A DNA stretch of 17,320 nt from an uncultured Bacilli bacterium (lineage in GTDB: Bacteria > Bacillota_I > Bacilli_A > RF39 > UBA660): contig CALVQZ010000089.1 in NCBI GenBank assembly GCA_944358275.1, forward strand, positions 1 through 17,320, in the 5' to 3' direction. The position numbers and the translations under genes were made by a program. Each line of letters begins with the position of its first letter. Positions within the stretch are counted from its first letter, which is position 1. Below are positions 1 through 7,707 of this stretch, in pieces. A model generated the notes under the pieces. The model was given only the letters and a program-made list of their open reading frames with translations, did not search any database and was not told where the DNA came from.

Positions 1-2
1 TC

Positions 3-218
3 ATTCGTAAGATGCATGGGGTTTCAACTAGAAGATTAGAAAATTATTTAGTATGGTTTACTTGGATAGAAAATTATAAAAGAAATGAAAATAAAGAACG
101 CTTGATTATTGATAGTATTTATAATAATAAATATAATACTTTTATTAGAAATTATAAAAACACTCCATATTTATTTATGGAGTATAGGTATAACATTCAA
201 CATTATGGTCTAACATAG
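3..218 (+). CDS. C-terminal tail of an IS1595-like (ISXO2-type) transposase, cut by the window edge
   Basis: The frame is open from the left edge and ends at a TAA at 216-218. The readable part starts IRKMHGVSTRRLENYLVWF. This resembles the end of IS1595/ISXO2-like DDE transposases, where a 'GVSTkyL.NYL.WF' segment closes the catalytic domain. No catalytic DDE residue lies in the visible piece, so the call rests on this one segment. It is the only likely gene on the plus strand and is convergent with the diguanylate cyclase gene. Its last codons overlap, on the opposite strand, a hairpin that looks like the terminator of that gene. No terminal inverted repeat or target duplication could be identified. 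It may be the end of an intact element or a relic. Confidence 0.5.
   Translation: MRKMHGVSTRRLENYLVWFTWIENYKRNENKERLIIDSIYNNKYNTFIRNYKNTPYLFMEYRYNIQHYGLT
152..183 (-). terminator. Rho-independent terminator of the GGDEF gene
   Basis: Read on the minus strand, ACTCCATA and TATGGAGT form a perfect 8-bp stem around a 6-nt loop, followed by GTTTTTATAA. It lies about 65 nt past the cyclase stop codon. On the plus strand no T-run follows the stem. It overlaps the end of the transposase frame. Confidence 0.5.
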
Positions 219-248
219 ATAATTTATATTAACATTAGCATTACTATT

Positions 249-941
249 TTATTTTTTAAATACTGAAACTCGATTTTTGCCTAAAGTTTTACTTTGATAT
301 AGTGCTTCATCCGCTTCTTTTAAAGCGTCTATATAAGACTTTTTTGAAGTCGCTAAAGAAACACCAAAACTACAACTTATGCTTATCATCTTATCTTCTT
401 TATTTAATGTTTTAACATAATATTCATATTCACAAATAGTTTTACGAATGAACTCAATTTTAGGCAGACACTTATCTATGGTTGTATTTCGAAATATAAC
501 AATCAATTCATCACCACCATACCTTGCTGCAAAATCCGTTTCTCGAATTAAACTAGAAATAATTTTACAGGTATTAGCTATAATTTGATCTACCGTATAA
601 TGACCTAAAGTATCATTTAATCTTTTTAAATTATCAATATCGATAAATGTTATTACATCAGTCGAATCTTGTGCTTTAACTTTTTCTTCAAAAACAGACA
701 ATTGAGTTTCTAAAGCATTTCTATCATATAAACCAGTGACTTTATCTTTATGTAGCAAATTTTTATTTAAGTTTTTTGAGTAAATTTTTAAATATCCTTC
801 TGGTATTTTTATAACTTTATTTAAAGTAAAATCTTCTAAATTTATTTCTCTATTTTGATAAATAATCGTGTTATCATCATTTTCAATTACAACAGCTTCC
901 TCTATTTGCGACAAAATTGCTAATAATAATTCATTGTCCAT
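249..941 (-). CDS. Diguanylate cyclase (GGDEF domain) with an intact I-site
   Basis: A 230-residue cytoplasmic protein predicted to make c-di-GMP from two GTP. Residues 1-60 form a small N-terminal region, perhaps a reduced PAS-like fold, with no membrane segment. The GGDEF domain starts at DKVTGLYDR (66-74), followed by the metal and GTP segment FIDIDNLKRLND (99-110). The signature is GGDEL (142-146), with Leu replacing the usual Phe; both acidic residues are kept. RETD (133-136), five residues before the signature, matches the RxxD product-inhibition I-site. The start ATG follows AAAAGGATAGG. The gene has its own extended -10 promoter in the 174-nt gap after nadK and a terminator downstream, so it appears monocistronic. 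No EAL or PilZ partner is visible. The family call is firm; the signal sensed is unknown. Confidence 0.9.
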   Translation of the reverse strand: MDNELLLAILSQIEEAVVIENDDNTIIYQNREINLEDFTLNKVIKIPEGYLKIYSKNLNKNLLHKDKVTGLYDRNALETQLSVFEEKVKAQDSTDVITFIDIDNLKRLNDTLGHYTVDQIIANTCKIISSLIRETDFAARYGGDELIVIFRNTTIDKCLPKIEFIRKTICEYEYYVKTLNKEDKMISISCSFGVSLATSKKSYIDALKEADEALYQSKTLGKNRVSVFKK

Positions 942-983
942 ACTAATTCCTATCCTTTTCTACAGTTTTTTAAATATATTTAT

Positions 984-1012
984 ATTCTACCACAAGTCTA
1001 ATTAAATGTCTT
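984..1012 (-). promoter_or_regulatory. Promoter of the GGDEF gene
   Basis: The minus strand reads AAGACA, a 17-nt spacer and TAGAAT, with TGG before the -10 (extended -10, TGnTAGAAT). The predicted start near 977 gives a leader of about 36 nt. The -35 is a weak match. Confidence 0.5.
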
Positions 1013-1115
1013 TAATTGTACACAAAAATGTAGAAATTAAATCTTTTTAGTATATAATTTTATAACCACTTTAAAATAATCCATAAATTGTATCTTTTAA
1101 AAATACACTAATATT

Positions 1116-1928
1116 TTATTTTTCACTTAAAAATTTTTCATTTATTTTTTTAGCATAACTAAAGTTAGACATTCTTATACACTTTATTTTCTTATTTCTA
1201 ACTATAGTTGTTATTTTACTAACTTCATTATAAAATAAATTCTCTCCATCTACACTTATTATTAAATCTGTAGTATTATCAGTTGGTTTTATTGTAATTA
1301 GTCTATTTTCTGGAATAATTATCGAATTTATAACATCTCTATAACTTTTTGTATTAAGTGGTGCGACTGGAGTTAGTTGAAGAGTGTGAAGATCATCATA
1401 TACTATTGAACCTCCAAAACTTAAGTTATATGCGGTTGAACCAATAGATGTCGATATTAAAATTCCATCTCCTACATATTTTTCAAGAAATTCATTATCT
1501 ATTTCTATATTTAATTTTGCGGTATTTAAATTTTTTTCTCGTATTACTATTTCATTTAAAGATAGTAAATTAGATATATCTTTACCTTTAGTTATTACTT
1601 TTGTTTCTTGCACTCCTATTGTTTGTATTGAAAAGTCATTATTATTTAATCTTTCTATAAATGTATCTATTTCTTCTATAGATATTTCTTGAAGAAAACC
1701 CAATGTACCAGCATTCACTCCAACATAATATGTTTCACTATCAAATGCATTATACTTAACCATTCTTAAGAAAGCACCCTCTCCACCTATAGCAATTGCT
1801 AAATCGTATTTATTGTCTACTATTTCAAAATTTGATTTTAGTAACTTTTCTTTTAAAATTTCTTCAATACTTTTACTTTTTTCATTATTATTTGAGAATA
1901 GTTTTACTTTATTTATTAAACGCTTCAT
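1116..1928 (-). CDS. nadK: NAD kinase
   Basis: ATP-dependent NAD kinase, 270 residues, the usual length for Gram-positive NadK; it converts NAD to NADP in the cytoplasm. Visible motifs are GGEGAFLRM (48-56), NAGTLGFL (72-79), GDGILIST (153-160) and GSTAYNLS (163-170). The last two are the conserved region that binds NAD. The first motif is normally GGDG; here the Asp, thought to be catalytically important in the family, is Glu. The start codon overlaps the stop of the upstream Nudix regulator by one base (TAATG), so the two are co-transcribed and probably translationally coupled. No convincing terminator follows the stop. The gene completes the NAD(P) route encoded in this window. Identity is firm; the effect of the Asp-to-Glu change is unknown. 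Confidence 0.93.
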   Translation of the reverse strand: MKRLINKVKLFSNNNEKSKSIEEILKEKLLKSNFEIVDNKYDLAIAIGGEGAFLRMVKYNAFDSETYYVGVNAGTLGFLQEISIEEIDTFIERLNNNDFSIQTIGVQETKVITKGKDISNLLSLNEIVIREKNLNTAKLNIEIDNEFLEKYVGDGILISTSIGSTAYNLSFGGSIVYDDLHTLQLTPVAPLNTKSYRDVINSIIIPENRLITIKPTDNTTDLIISVDGENLFYNEVSKITTIVRNKKIKCIRMSNFSYAKKINEKFLSEK

Positions 1929-2755
1929 TATTTATTCCTTTTATATCTATATAAATTAGAAGGTCTATGTCCTCCATCTACTCTTTTTTTATCAGTTTTT
2001 TCTACTTTAGATGCGATAATTCGTCTAAATGCTGGGTCTAGTAATTCTTTTCCTAAAATCACTTCATATACTTGTTGTAATTCCCCTAATGTAAAATATT
2101 CTGGCATAAGATTAAATGCTATATCAGTATATTCTAACTTATTCTTAATTCTAGAAATACCACTTACAATTGTTAATGGATGATCAAATGCTATTCTATC
2201 ATTTTTTTCTATCGTGTACTTGTATCTATCAGTAGTCATTTCTTTTAATGTTTTCTTAATTACAATATCGAAGTTTTCTTCTCCATTATCTAAGTTTACC
2301 TTTATTTTATTTTCATTTTCATCAATAGTCATATTAAACCAAGATGCATTTTCATATAAAGCGTCATCTAAACGATTCTTATCTACGAGTGCTACATAAG
2401 AGATACTTATAATACGCATACGAGGATCTCTATTTATATCATCAAAAGTATATAGTTGTTCTAAATAAATATGTTTTAAATTCGTTTCTCTTTCTAAGAT
2501 TCTTTTTGCAGCTTCTTCACTTGTTTCATCAAGTTTAATAAATCCTCCTGGCAAACACCACATATCTTTAAATGGATAACGATTTCTTTTTACAAGTAAT
2601 ACGCTAAAGTGTTTGTTATTTAATTTTCTATAATTTTCTTGTTTAGAAGATGAGACACTAAAAATTAGTATATCTGCTGTTGCTGATAACTTATCAAATT
2701 TTGATGAATCATAATCTTTTAAAAATTCTTCTTCTGATTTATATTCTTTTTCCAT
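1928..2755 (-). CDS. nrtR: NrtR-type transcriptional regulator of NAD metabolism (degenerate Nudix domain plus winged helix)
   Basis: A 275-residue protein. The start is ATG at 2755 because AAAGGAG ends six bases upstream; an extension to 2830 would run through the promoter and the preceding terminator. Residues 30-190 form a Nudix fold. Its box begins GGFIKLDETSEEAAKR (70-85), but the catalytic REUxEE part reads RILERE (85-90), with Ile and Arg replacing two glutamates. Residues from about 195 (FDHPLTIVSGISRIKNKL) to FTLGELQQVYE and FRRIIASK match the NrtR C-terminal DNA-binding domain. In characterised NrtR proteins the Nudix domain binds ADP-ribose-type ligands and the wing binds a palindromic operator near NAD genes. 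Here it lies directly before nadK and next to the NAD salvage operon. Repressor of both units is the likely role; residual ADP-ribose hydrolysis cannot be excluded. Confidence 0.85.
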   Translation of the reverse strand: MEKEYKSEEEFLKDYDSSKFDKLSATADILIFSVSSSKQENYRKLNNKHFSVLLVKRNRYPFKDMWCLPGGFIKLDETSEEAAKRILERETNLKHIYLEQLYTFDDINRDPRMRIISISYVALVDKNRLDDALYENASWFNMTIDENENKIKVNLDNGEENFDIVIKKTLKEMTTDRYKYTIEKNDRIAFDHPLTIVSGISRIKNKLEYTDIAFNLMPEYFTLGELQQVYEVILGKELLDPAFRRIIASKVEKTDKKRVDGGHRPSNLYRYKRNK

Positions 2756-2768
2756 ATTAGCTCCTTTC

Positions 2769-2789
2769 TTATTAACAATTTGATTATAA
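2769..2789 (-). promoter_or_regulatory. Candidate NrtR operator at the nrtR-nadK promoter
   Basis: A 21-nt imperfect palindrome with 8 of 10 arm positions paired: left arm TTATAATCAA, centre A, right arm TTGTTAATAA. It covers the -10 box and predicted start, 13 nt before the ATG. The right arm is nearly identical to that of the element at the pncA promoter. Assignment to NrtR is inference, and AT-rich DNA yields chance palindromes. Confidence 0.5.
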
Positions 2790-2811
2790 CATATTATAAT
2801 TTTATTTGCAA
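2783..2811 (-). promoter_or_regulatory. Promoter of nrtR-nadK
   Basis: The minus strand reads TTGCAA, a 17-nt spacer and TATAAT, with TG one base before the -10 (extended -10). The predicted start is near 2776, giving a leader of about 20 nt. The -35 abuts the T-tract of the GNAT terminator. Confidence 0.75.
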
Positions 2812-2842
2812 CAAAAAAAAATAAACACATGTGTGCTTATTT
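2812..2842 (-). terminator. Rho-independent terminator of the GNAT gene
   Basis: AAATAAGCAC pairs with GTGTTTATTT (10 bp, one G-T pair) around a 4-nt loop, followed by eight Ts. It overlaps the GNAT stop codon and separates that gene from the nrtR promoter. Confidence 0.75.
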
Positions 2843-3388
2843 TCTTAATACTTTTTGGTCTAATTTTTTTGATAAGTCAATTTGATACATATTCCAATCA
2901 AACCTATTTGCTGCTTTATGAATAATTTCTCCACCTAGTTTTTCAACCATACTTAATGATGGTAAATCACTAGAAAAAACAGCTATAGTTGGTTTTTCTA
3001 GACCTTCTTCAATCATCTTTTCAGTTAACAATTCTATTGCTTTATAAGCGTAGTTATTACCACGATGTTCTTCTTTTATCCTATAACCAATGTTTCCATA
3101 TCTAGGAATTGCACTAACACCATATGCTACTTTAACATAACCTATAGTCTTTTTTTCATCACATGGAGTTATTAAATAACGTTTAACAGAATATTCTTCT
3201 TTATTTTCGTATATATCAATTTCTCCATCACTTGCAATTTTGTCATACTTTAAAAACATAATTTGCTCATACAATTCATTAGCTCTTTCTCTTAATTTCT
3301 CATAAGCTTCTCCTTGTTTTTGTGCATAAGATAATTTAGCAATTTCTAAGTTAACTAAAGCTAATTCTTTTCTTAATCTTTCTTGCAT
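2837..3388 (-). CDS. GNAT-family N-acetyltransferase
   Basis: A 183-residue protein. Residues 1-45 are charged and helical, probably coiled coil. From about 75 there is a GNAT fold: strands KKTIGYVKVAYG and RYGNIGYRIKEE, then the acetyl-CoA loop HRGNNYAYKAIELL (about 119-132). The canonical R/QxxGxG/A is modified to RGNNYA. The later segment FSSDLPSLSMVEKLGG matches the 'N..S..l.eklGF' end of GNAT acyl-acceptor domains. The acceptor cannot be deduced. The gene has its own promoter and terminator and sits between the two NAD units, so it is not in either operon. The ATG follows GGAAAGGGGG with about 10 nt spacing. The fold is well supported; the role is unknown. Confidence 0.8.
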   Translation of the reverse strand: MQERLRKELALVNLEIAKLSYAQKQGEAYEKLRERANELYEQIMFLKYDKIASDGEIDIYENKEEYSVKRYLITPCDEKKTIGYVKVAYGVSAIPRYGNIGYRIKEEHRGNNYAYKAIELLTEKMIEEGLEKPTIAVFSSDLPSLSMVEKLGGEIIHKAANRFDWNMYQIDLSKKLDQKVLRK

Positions 3389-3417
3389 TTCTTAATATCC
3401 CCCTTTCCAAGTGAGTT

Positions 3418-3446
3418 ATATTACCATAATTATTTTATTTTGTAAA
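3418..3446 (-). promoter_or_regulatory. Promoter of the GNAT gene
   Basis: TTTACA, a 17-nt spacer and TAATAT, with TGG before the -10 (extended). The predicted start is near 3411. A second TATAAT lies further upstream (about 3475-3470) with a poor -35. The rest of the 190-nt gap holds no recognisable riboswitch or gene. Confidence 0.55.
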
Positions 3447-3546
3447 CACCTTTTTTTGGCTTCTAACTTATTATATGCTAAATACTTTATTTTAGTAATT
3501 TTTTTGTAACCCGTTAAACCTTGGTTTTTTTACTCTATTTTATTAG

Positions 3547-3579
3547 TAAAAAACTATAGAAATTTTGCTCTATAGTCTT
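3547..3579 (-). terminator. Rho-independent terminator of the pncA-pncB-nadE-nadD operon
   Basis: ACTATAGA pairs with TCTATAGT (8 bp, extended by a G-T pair) around an 8-nt loop, then a run of Ts on the minus strand, immediately after the nadD stop. Confidence 0.8.
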
Positions 3580-4157
3580 TATAAATATAATTTTTTATCT
3601 ATTATATATTGTAATACATCTATATCTAAATAATCTTTTATTTTATTATAATCTTTTTCTTTTATACTTTTTCTAATACTAGTTGATGATAGAAAATTAT
3701 TCTTAATATCAACTACATTTATATTTTTTCTATATTTATCATATTTTTTTAATATTTCATCTATATCATCTTCTCTTAGAATAACTATAAGTTTATAATC
3801 ATTTAAAATCTTTTCATATTCTTTCCATGTATCTATTACCTTTAAATTATCGGTTCCACATATAAAATATATTTCGTCATTAGGATATTGTTCTTTAAAG
3901 TACGCAAGTGTTTCATAAGTGTATGTTAAACGATTAAGTTCGTATTTAGAAACTTCTATATTTTTATATTTTCTTTTTAGTATTAAAAGCATATCTACTC
4001 TATTCTTATCACTAATTAAACCTTCTTTTTTATAGTAATTACTAGTTGGTACGAATATGATTTTATCTACTATATTCTTCTTTAATAATTCTTTTGCAAT
4101 ACTTTCATGCATTTTATGGGGTGGATTAAAACTCCCACCAAAAATACCTATTTTCAT
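3579..4157 (-). CDS. nadD: Nicotinate-nucleotide adenylyltransferase
   Basis: A 192-residue nucleotidyltransferase that adenylates nicotinate mononucleotide to NaAD. The N-terminus GIFGGSFNPPHKMH (4-17) carries the (H/T)xGH-type ATP site, with Met in place of the usual Gly before the second His. KIIFVPTSNYYKK (about 37-49) is the substrate loop, and LSSTSIRKSI (about 154-163) is the family ISSTxIR motif. Length is normal for NadD, and no fused HD (YqeK) domain is present. The ATG overlaps the nadE TGA by four bases (ATGA), so translation is coupled, and a strong terminator follows. NadD and NadE catalyse consecutive steps, which supports both names. Confidence 0.93.
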   Translation of the reverse strand: MKIGIFGGSFNPPHKMHESIAKELLKKNIVDKIIFVPTSNYYKKEGLISDKNRVDMLLILKRKYKNIEVSKYELNRLTYTYETLAYFKEQYPNDEIYFICGTDNLKVIDTWKEYEKILNDYKLIVILREDDIDEILKKYDKYRKNINVVDIKNNFLSSTSIRKSIKEKDYNKIKDYLDIDVLQYIIDKKLYL

Positions 4158-6079
4158 ATTTCTTTATCCAAATCGTTTAACCATATATTTACTTGTGCAT
4201 CACTTGGCATACGCAAATCTCCTCTTGGAGATAGACTTATAGTTCCTACTTTTACTCCATCTGGAATACAACTTCTTTTAAATTGCTGTTGAAAAAATCT
4301 TTTTAAGAATACTCTTAACCATTTATCTATTTCATCTAAATCATACATATCTTTAAATGTGTTTATTGCAAGGTATTTTATTTTACTAGGTGATGCGCCA
4401 TATCTAAAGAAATGATATAAGAAAAAGTCATGTAAAATGTATGGTCCAATTGAAGATTCTGTTTTTTGTTTTATTTGTCCTTTTTCATCTGGTGGTAATA
4501 ATTCAGGTGAAATTGGAGTATCTAATATATCATATATTACTTCTTTTTGATTTTTAAGTTCGTTTATATCAGCGACCCATTTAACTAAATATCTTACTAA
4601 TGTCTTTGGAATAGATGTATTTACTGCATACATACTCATATGATCCCCATTATAAGTACACCACCCTAGTGCTAGTTCTGATAAATCGCCTGTTCCTATT
4701 AAGATACCACCTTCTTTATTAGCAATATCCATAAGTATTTGTGTTCTTTCTCTTGCTTGACTATTTTCATAAGTTATATCGTGAATGTCTTTATCATGTT
4801 CTATATCTTTAAAATGTTGTAATACTGCATCTTTAATATTTATTTCTTTTATTGTTGCACCATATTCTTTTAGCAATTTTAATGCATTATTATAAGTTCT
4901 ATTAGTAGTACCAAATCCAGGCATCGTTACACCTATAATGCTTTTATTATCTATACCTAATTTTTTATATGCTTCTACTATTACTAAAAATGCTAAAGTT
5001 GAATCTAAGCCACCAGAAATACCTATTACTGTTTTTTCTGTTTTAATATGTTTTAATCTTTTTGCTAAAGCACATGATTGAATATTAAATATTTCTCTAC
5101 ATCTTTTTTCTCTATTTGAATCATCTTTTGGTACGAATGGATACTTTGGATATTCTCTTACTATATCTTCTACATTATCTTTTATATCTACTTTAATAGT
5201 TAAATATTCATCATTACTTTTTTCATATGTAGTATTTTTATATCTATTGTTCATAAGTCTTTTAATATCTACATCAGTATATATCATATTGCTATTAAAA
5301 TCAAAGCGATCATTTTCTTTTAAAATTGAACCATCTTCTGCAATCATAGAATGGCCTGAAAATAATACATCTGTTGTAGATTCATTTACTCCACTTGATG
5401 CATAAATGTATGCAGTGATTGTTTTTGCAGATTGATTTTTTACTAGATTTTTTCTAAATTCATATTTACCAATTATTTCATTACTTGCAGATAAATTAAA
5501 TATTACAGTAGCGCCATTTAAAGCATGTTTAACACTTGGTGAGATTGGTGAGAATAAATCTTCACAAATTTCAATTGCAAATGTATATGTTTCATCTTTA
5601 ATATCTTGAAATAAAATGTTTGTTGAAACTGGTACTTCTATATTATCTATAACTATTTTTTCATTCAAATCTTCTCCACTATCAAACCATCTTTTTTCAT
5701 AAAACTCATTATAATTTGGTAAGTATGTTTTAGGTACTATTCCTAAAACTTTTCCTTTTTGTATTATAGCAGCACAATTATATAATTTATTTTTTATTTT
5801 TAAAGGTATACCTACAATTGAAATAATATTTAATTCTTTTGTACTTTTTAATATTTTCTTTAAACCTTCTATACATTCATCTAATAATACATCTTGAAAA
5901 AACAAATCTGCACAAGTATATCCAGTTAATGATAATTCTGGTGTCGTTACTATTTGAACACATTTTTCTTCTGATAATTTAATTTGTTTTATAATTTCAT
6001 CTACATTTTTAGATACATTAGAAACTTCAAGAGCTGGTACAATAGCACCTACTCTTAAAAAGCCATATTTTTTTATCAT
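4154..6079 (-). CDS. nadE: Glutamine-dependent NAD+ synthetase
   Basis: A 641-residue two-domain enzyme that amidates NaAD to NAD with ammonia from glutamine. The N-terminal nitrilase-type glutaminase shows the Glu (TPELSLTGYTCADL), Lys (PKTYLPNYNEFYEKRWF) and Cys (AIEICEDLF) triad segments. The C-terminal synthetase has the ATP pyrophosphatase loop GISGGLDSTLAFLV and the later GTGDLSELALGWCTYNGDHM. This is the long form, so no separate amidotransferase is needed. An in-frame GTG at 6088 lies inside the SD sequence AAGGAGTG; ATG at 6079, eight bases after AAGGAG, is the better start. It follows pncB by 44 nt, and its TGA stop lies within the nadD start codon region. Confidence 0.95.
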   Translation of the reverse strand: MIKKYGFLRVGAIVPALEVSNVSKNVDEIIKQIKLSEEKCVQIVTTPELSLTGYTCADLFFQDVLLDECIEGLKKILKSTKELNIISIVGIPLKIKNKLYNCAAIIQKGKVLGIVPKTYLPNYNEFYEKRWFDSGEDLNEKIVIDNIEVPVSTNILFQDIKDETYTFAIEICEDLFSPISPSVKHALNGATVIFNLSASNEIIGKYEFRKNLVKNQSAKTITAYIYASSGVNESTTDVLFSGHSMIAEDGSILKENDRFDFNSNMIYTDVDIKRLMNNRYKNTTYEKSNDEYLTIKVDIKDNVEDIVREYPKYPFVPKDDSNREKRCREIFNIQSCALAKRLKHIKTEKTVIGISGGLDSTLAFLVIVEAYKKLGIDNKSIIGVTMPGFGTTNRTYNNALKLLKEYGATIKEINIKDAVLQHFKDIEHDKDIHDITYENSQARERTQILMDIANKEGGILIGTGDLSELALGWCTYNGDHMSMYAVNTSIPKTLVRYLVKWVADINELKNQKEVIYDILDTPISPELLPPDEKGQIKQKTESSIGPYILHDFFLYHFFRYGASPSKIKYLAINTFKDMYDLDEIDKWLRVFLKRFFQQQFKRSCIPDGVKVGTISLSPRGDLRMPSDAQVNIWLNDLDKEI

Positions 6080-6123
6080 ATTATTCACTCCTTATATATT
6101 ATTTGTAAATAAAGTATTTTTAT

Positions 6124-7698
6124 TTATTTCTTTAATACTTTTTGTTTAACATCTTTATTTATACTTCTAATTAACTCATCTTTTAATTCTCTTAATTCGT
6201 TTGATAAATCAACTATATATCTATGTGGCATTTCACTTCTTCTAACCTCAGGATATAAAGCATTCATTTCACGATTACAATAATCTATTTTTTCTTGTAA
6301 TGTCGGTTCTTGATATACGAGGTGTCCATTTTTAAATATTGGTACTTGTAATTCTCTTACTGTATAGTTATGAAGTTCTTTTGTTTGAAGTGTATCTTCA
6401 TGATTTACTAATGTATAACTATCTAAAGGTATTTCTTCATCATATTTTGCTATTACATCACCTAAAGCATATCCTGTTTGTTTATCATAAAATCTATATA
6501 TCTTTTTAAACCCAGGATTAGTTGTTTTTATCTTATCTTCACTCACCTTTATTTTAGGTACGATAACTCCATCAGATAAAATAGCACAATTCTTATATAC
6601 AGCACCTACTCTTTTATCAGGTGATGCGATGTTATCACCACAACCAATTAAATCTATTTGAGCACCTTGTTGTTTTAATGATTGAATAGATTTAGCATTT
6701 AACCCATTTGATAAACATATAACTGCATTTGGAAATTCTTCTTTCATCATCTTTTTTGCTTCTTTTGAAAGGTATGCTAGATCACCACTATCTATTCTAA
6801 TACCACCAAGTGTTATACCTAATTTTTTACATACTTTAATTGCATTTGGAATTCCACTTTTTAAAGTATCAAATGTATCTACTAAAAATAATGGTCTATC
6901 TTTAAAAGTATTAGCATATTTTAAAAATGCTTCTTCTTCACTATTTGCTTCCATAATACAACTATGTGCCATAGTACCCATAGGATTTAATCCATACATT
7001 TTTGCTGCTTTAGTATTTGAAGTTCCAGCACAACCTGCAATAACTGCACATTTACTAGCATCTATAGCAGCACTACACCCATAAGCACGCCTTGCTCCAA
7101 ATTCCATAATTGGAATTAGTTTATGTGTTTTTTCATCTTCTACTACTACATCTATTCCATTTGCCGCTTCTACTATTTTTCTTGCTGCAGTCGCGTATGC
7201 GATTTGACTATTATAAATTGCAAGTAATGCAGTTTCTATAATCTTTGTCTCCATTTTATTTCCTCTTACTGTTATAAAAGGTTCATTTCTAAATGCAGGC
7301 GTTCCATCTGTCATAGCCCAAATATCTCCATTAAATTTGAAATTTTTTAAATATTGTAAAAAACCTTCACTAAATTTTCCTGTATTTCTTAAAAATTCTA
7401 TATCACTATTTGTAAAATGTAGTTCCTTAATATATTTAATCATACTATCAGTACCGCATATTAAAGCATATCCTGCATCTAGTGGTTCTTTTCTAAAAAA
7501 ACCATCAAAATAAGTAATATCATCTTGTTCATTATTATCAAAATTTACTTGTGCCATAGTTAATTCATAAAAATCTGTCATAAGTGACATATTACTTTCA
7601 TCTTCTTTTATATTTATATCTTCAAAACCATTTTCTTTTAATAATCTTAGTAGTTCTTCTTTTCTAATCTCATCTATATCAATTATATACTTTTCCAT
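6124..7698 (-). CDS. pncB: Nicotinate phosphoribosyltransferase
   Basis: A 524-residue NAPRTase that makes NaMN from nicotinate and PRPP with ATP. After an unusual charged N-terminal extension of about 36 residues comes the family start MSLMTDFYELTMAQ. Then follow FRNEPFITVRG (about 135-145), MEFGARRAYG (about 198-207), GTSNTKAAKMYGLNPMGTMAHS (about 225-246), whose His is the expected phosphorylation site, and GGIRIDSGDLAYLS (about 296-309). Possible starts are ATG at 7698, preceded by GTAGGAAT, or the internal ATG before SLMTDF; the upstream one has the better ribosome site. It lies 9 nt after pncA and 44 nt before nadE, which fits the pathway order. Confidence 0.95.
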   Translation of the reverse strand: MEKYIIDIDEIRKEELLRLLKENGFEDINIKEDESNMSLMTDFYELTMAQVNFDNNEQDDITYFDGFFRKEPLDAGYALICGTDSMIKYIKELHFTNSDIEFLRNTGKFSEGFLQYLKNFKFNGDIWAMTDGTPAFRNEPFITVRGNKMETKIIETALLAIYNSQIAYATAARKIVEAANGIDVVVEDEKTHKLIPIMEFGARRAYGCSAAIDASKCAVIAGCAGTSNTKAAKMYGLNPMGTMAHSCIMEANSEEEAFLKYANTFKDRPLFLVDTFDTLKSGIPNAIKVCKKLGITLGGIRIDSGDLAYLSKEAKKMMKEEFPNAVICLSNGLNAKSIQSLKQQGAQIDLIGCGDNIASPDKRVGAVYKNCAILSDGVIVPKIKVSEDKIKTTNPGFKKIYRFYDKQTGYALGDVIAKYDEEIPLDSYTLVNHEDTLQTKELHNYTVRELQVPIFKNGHLVYQEPTLQEKIDYCNREMNALYPEVRRSEMPHRYIVDLSNELRELKDELIRSINKDVKQKVLKK

Positions 7699-7707
7699 AA
7701 ATTATTC

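Noticed and set aside
2784..2801. Perfect ATTATAA-4-TTATAAT inverted repeat as the NrtR operator
   Set aside because: It overlaps the nrtR -10 box, where A and T are forced by the promoter, and it has no counterpart at the pncA promoter. The shared 21-nt element is the better candidate.
3389..3547. Possible riboswitch or small RNA upstream of the GNAT gene
   Set aside because: The short AAACC/GGTTT palindrome and scattered AT repeats do not form a recognisable aptamer; the interval is explained by a promoter and the upstream terminator.
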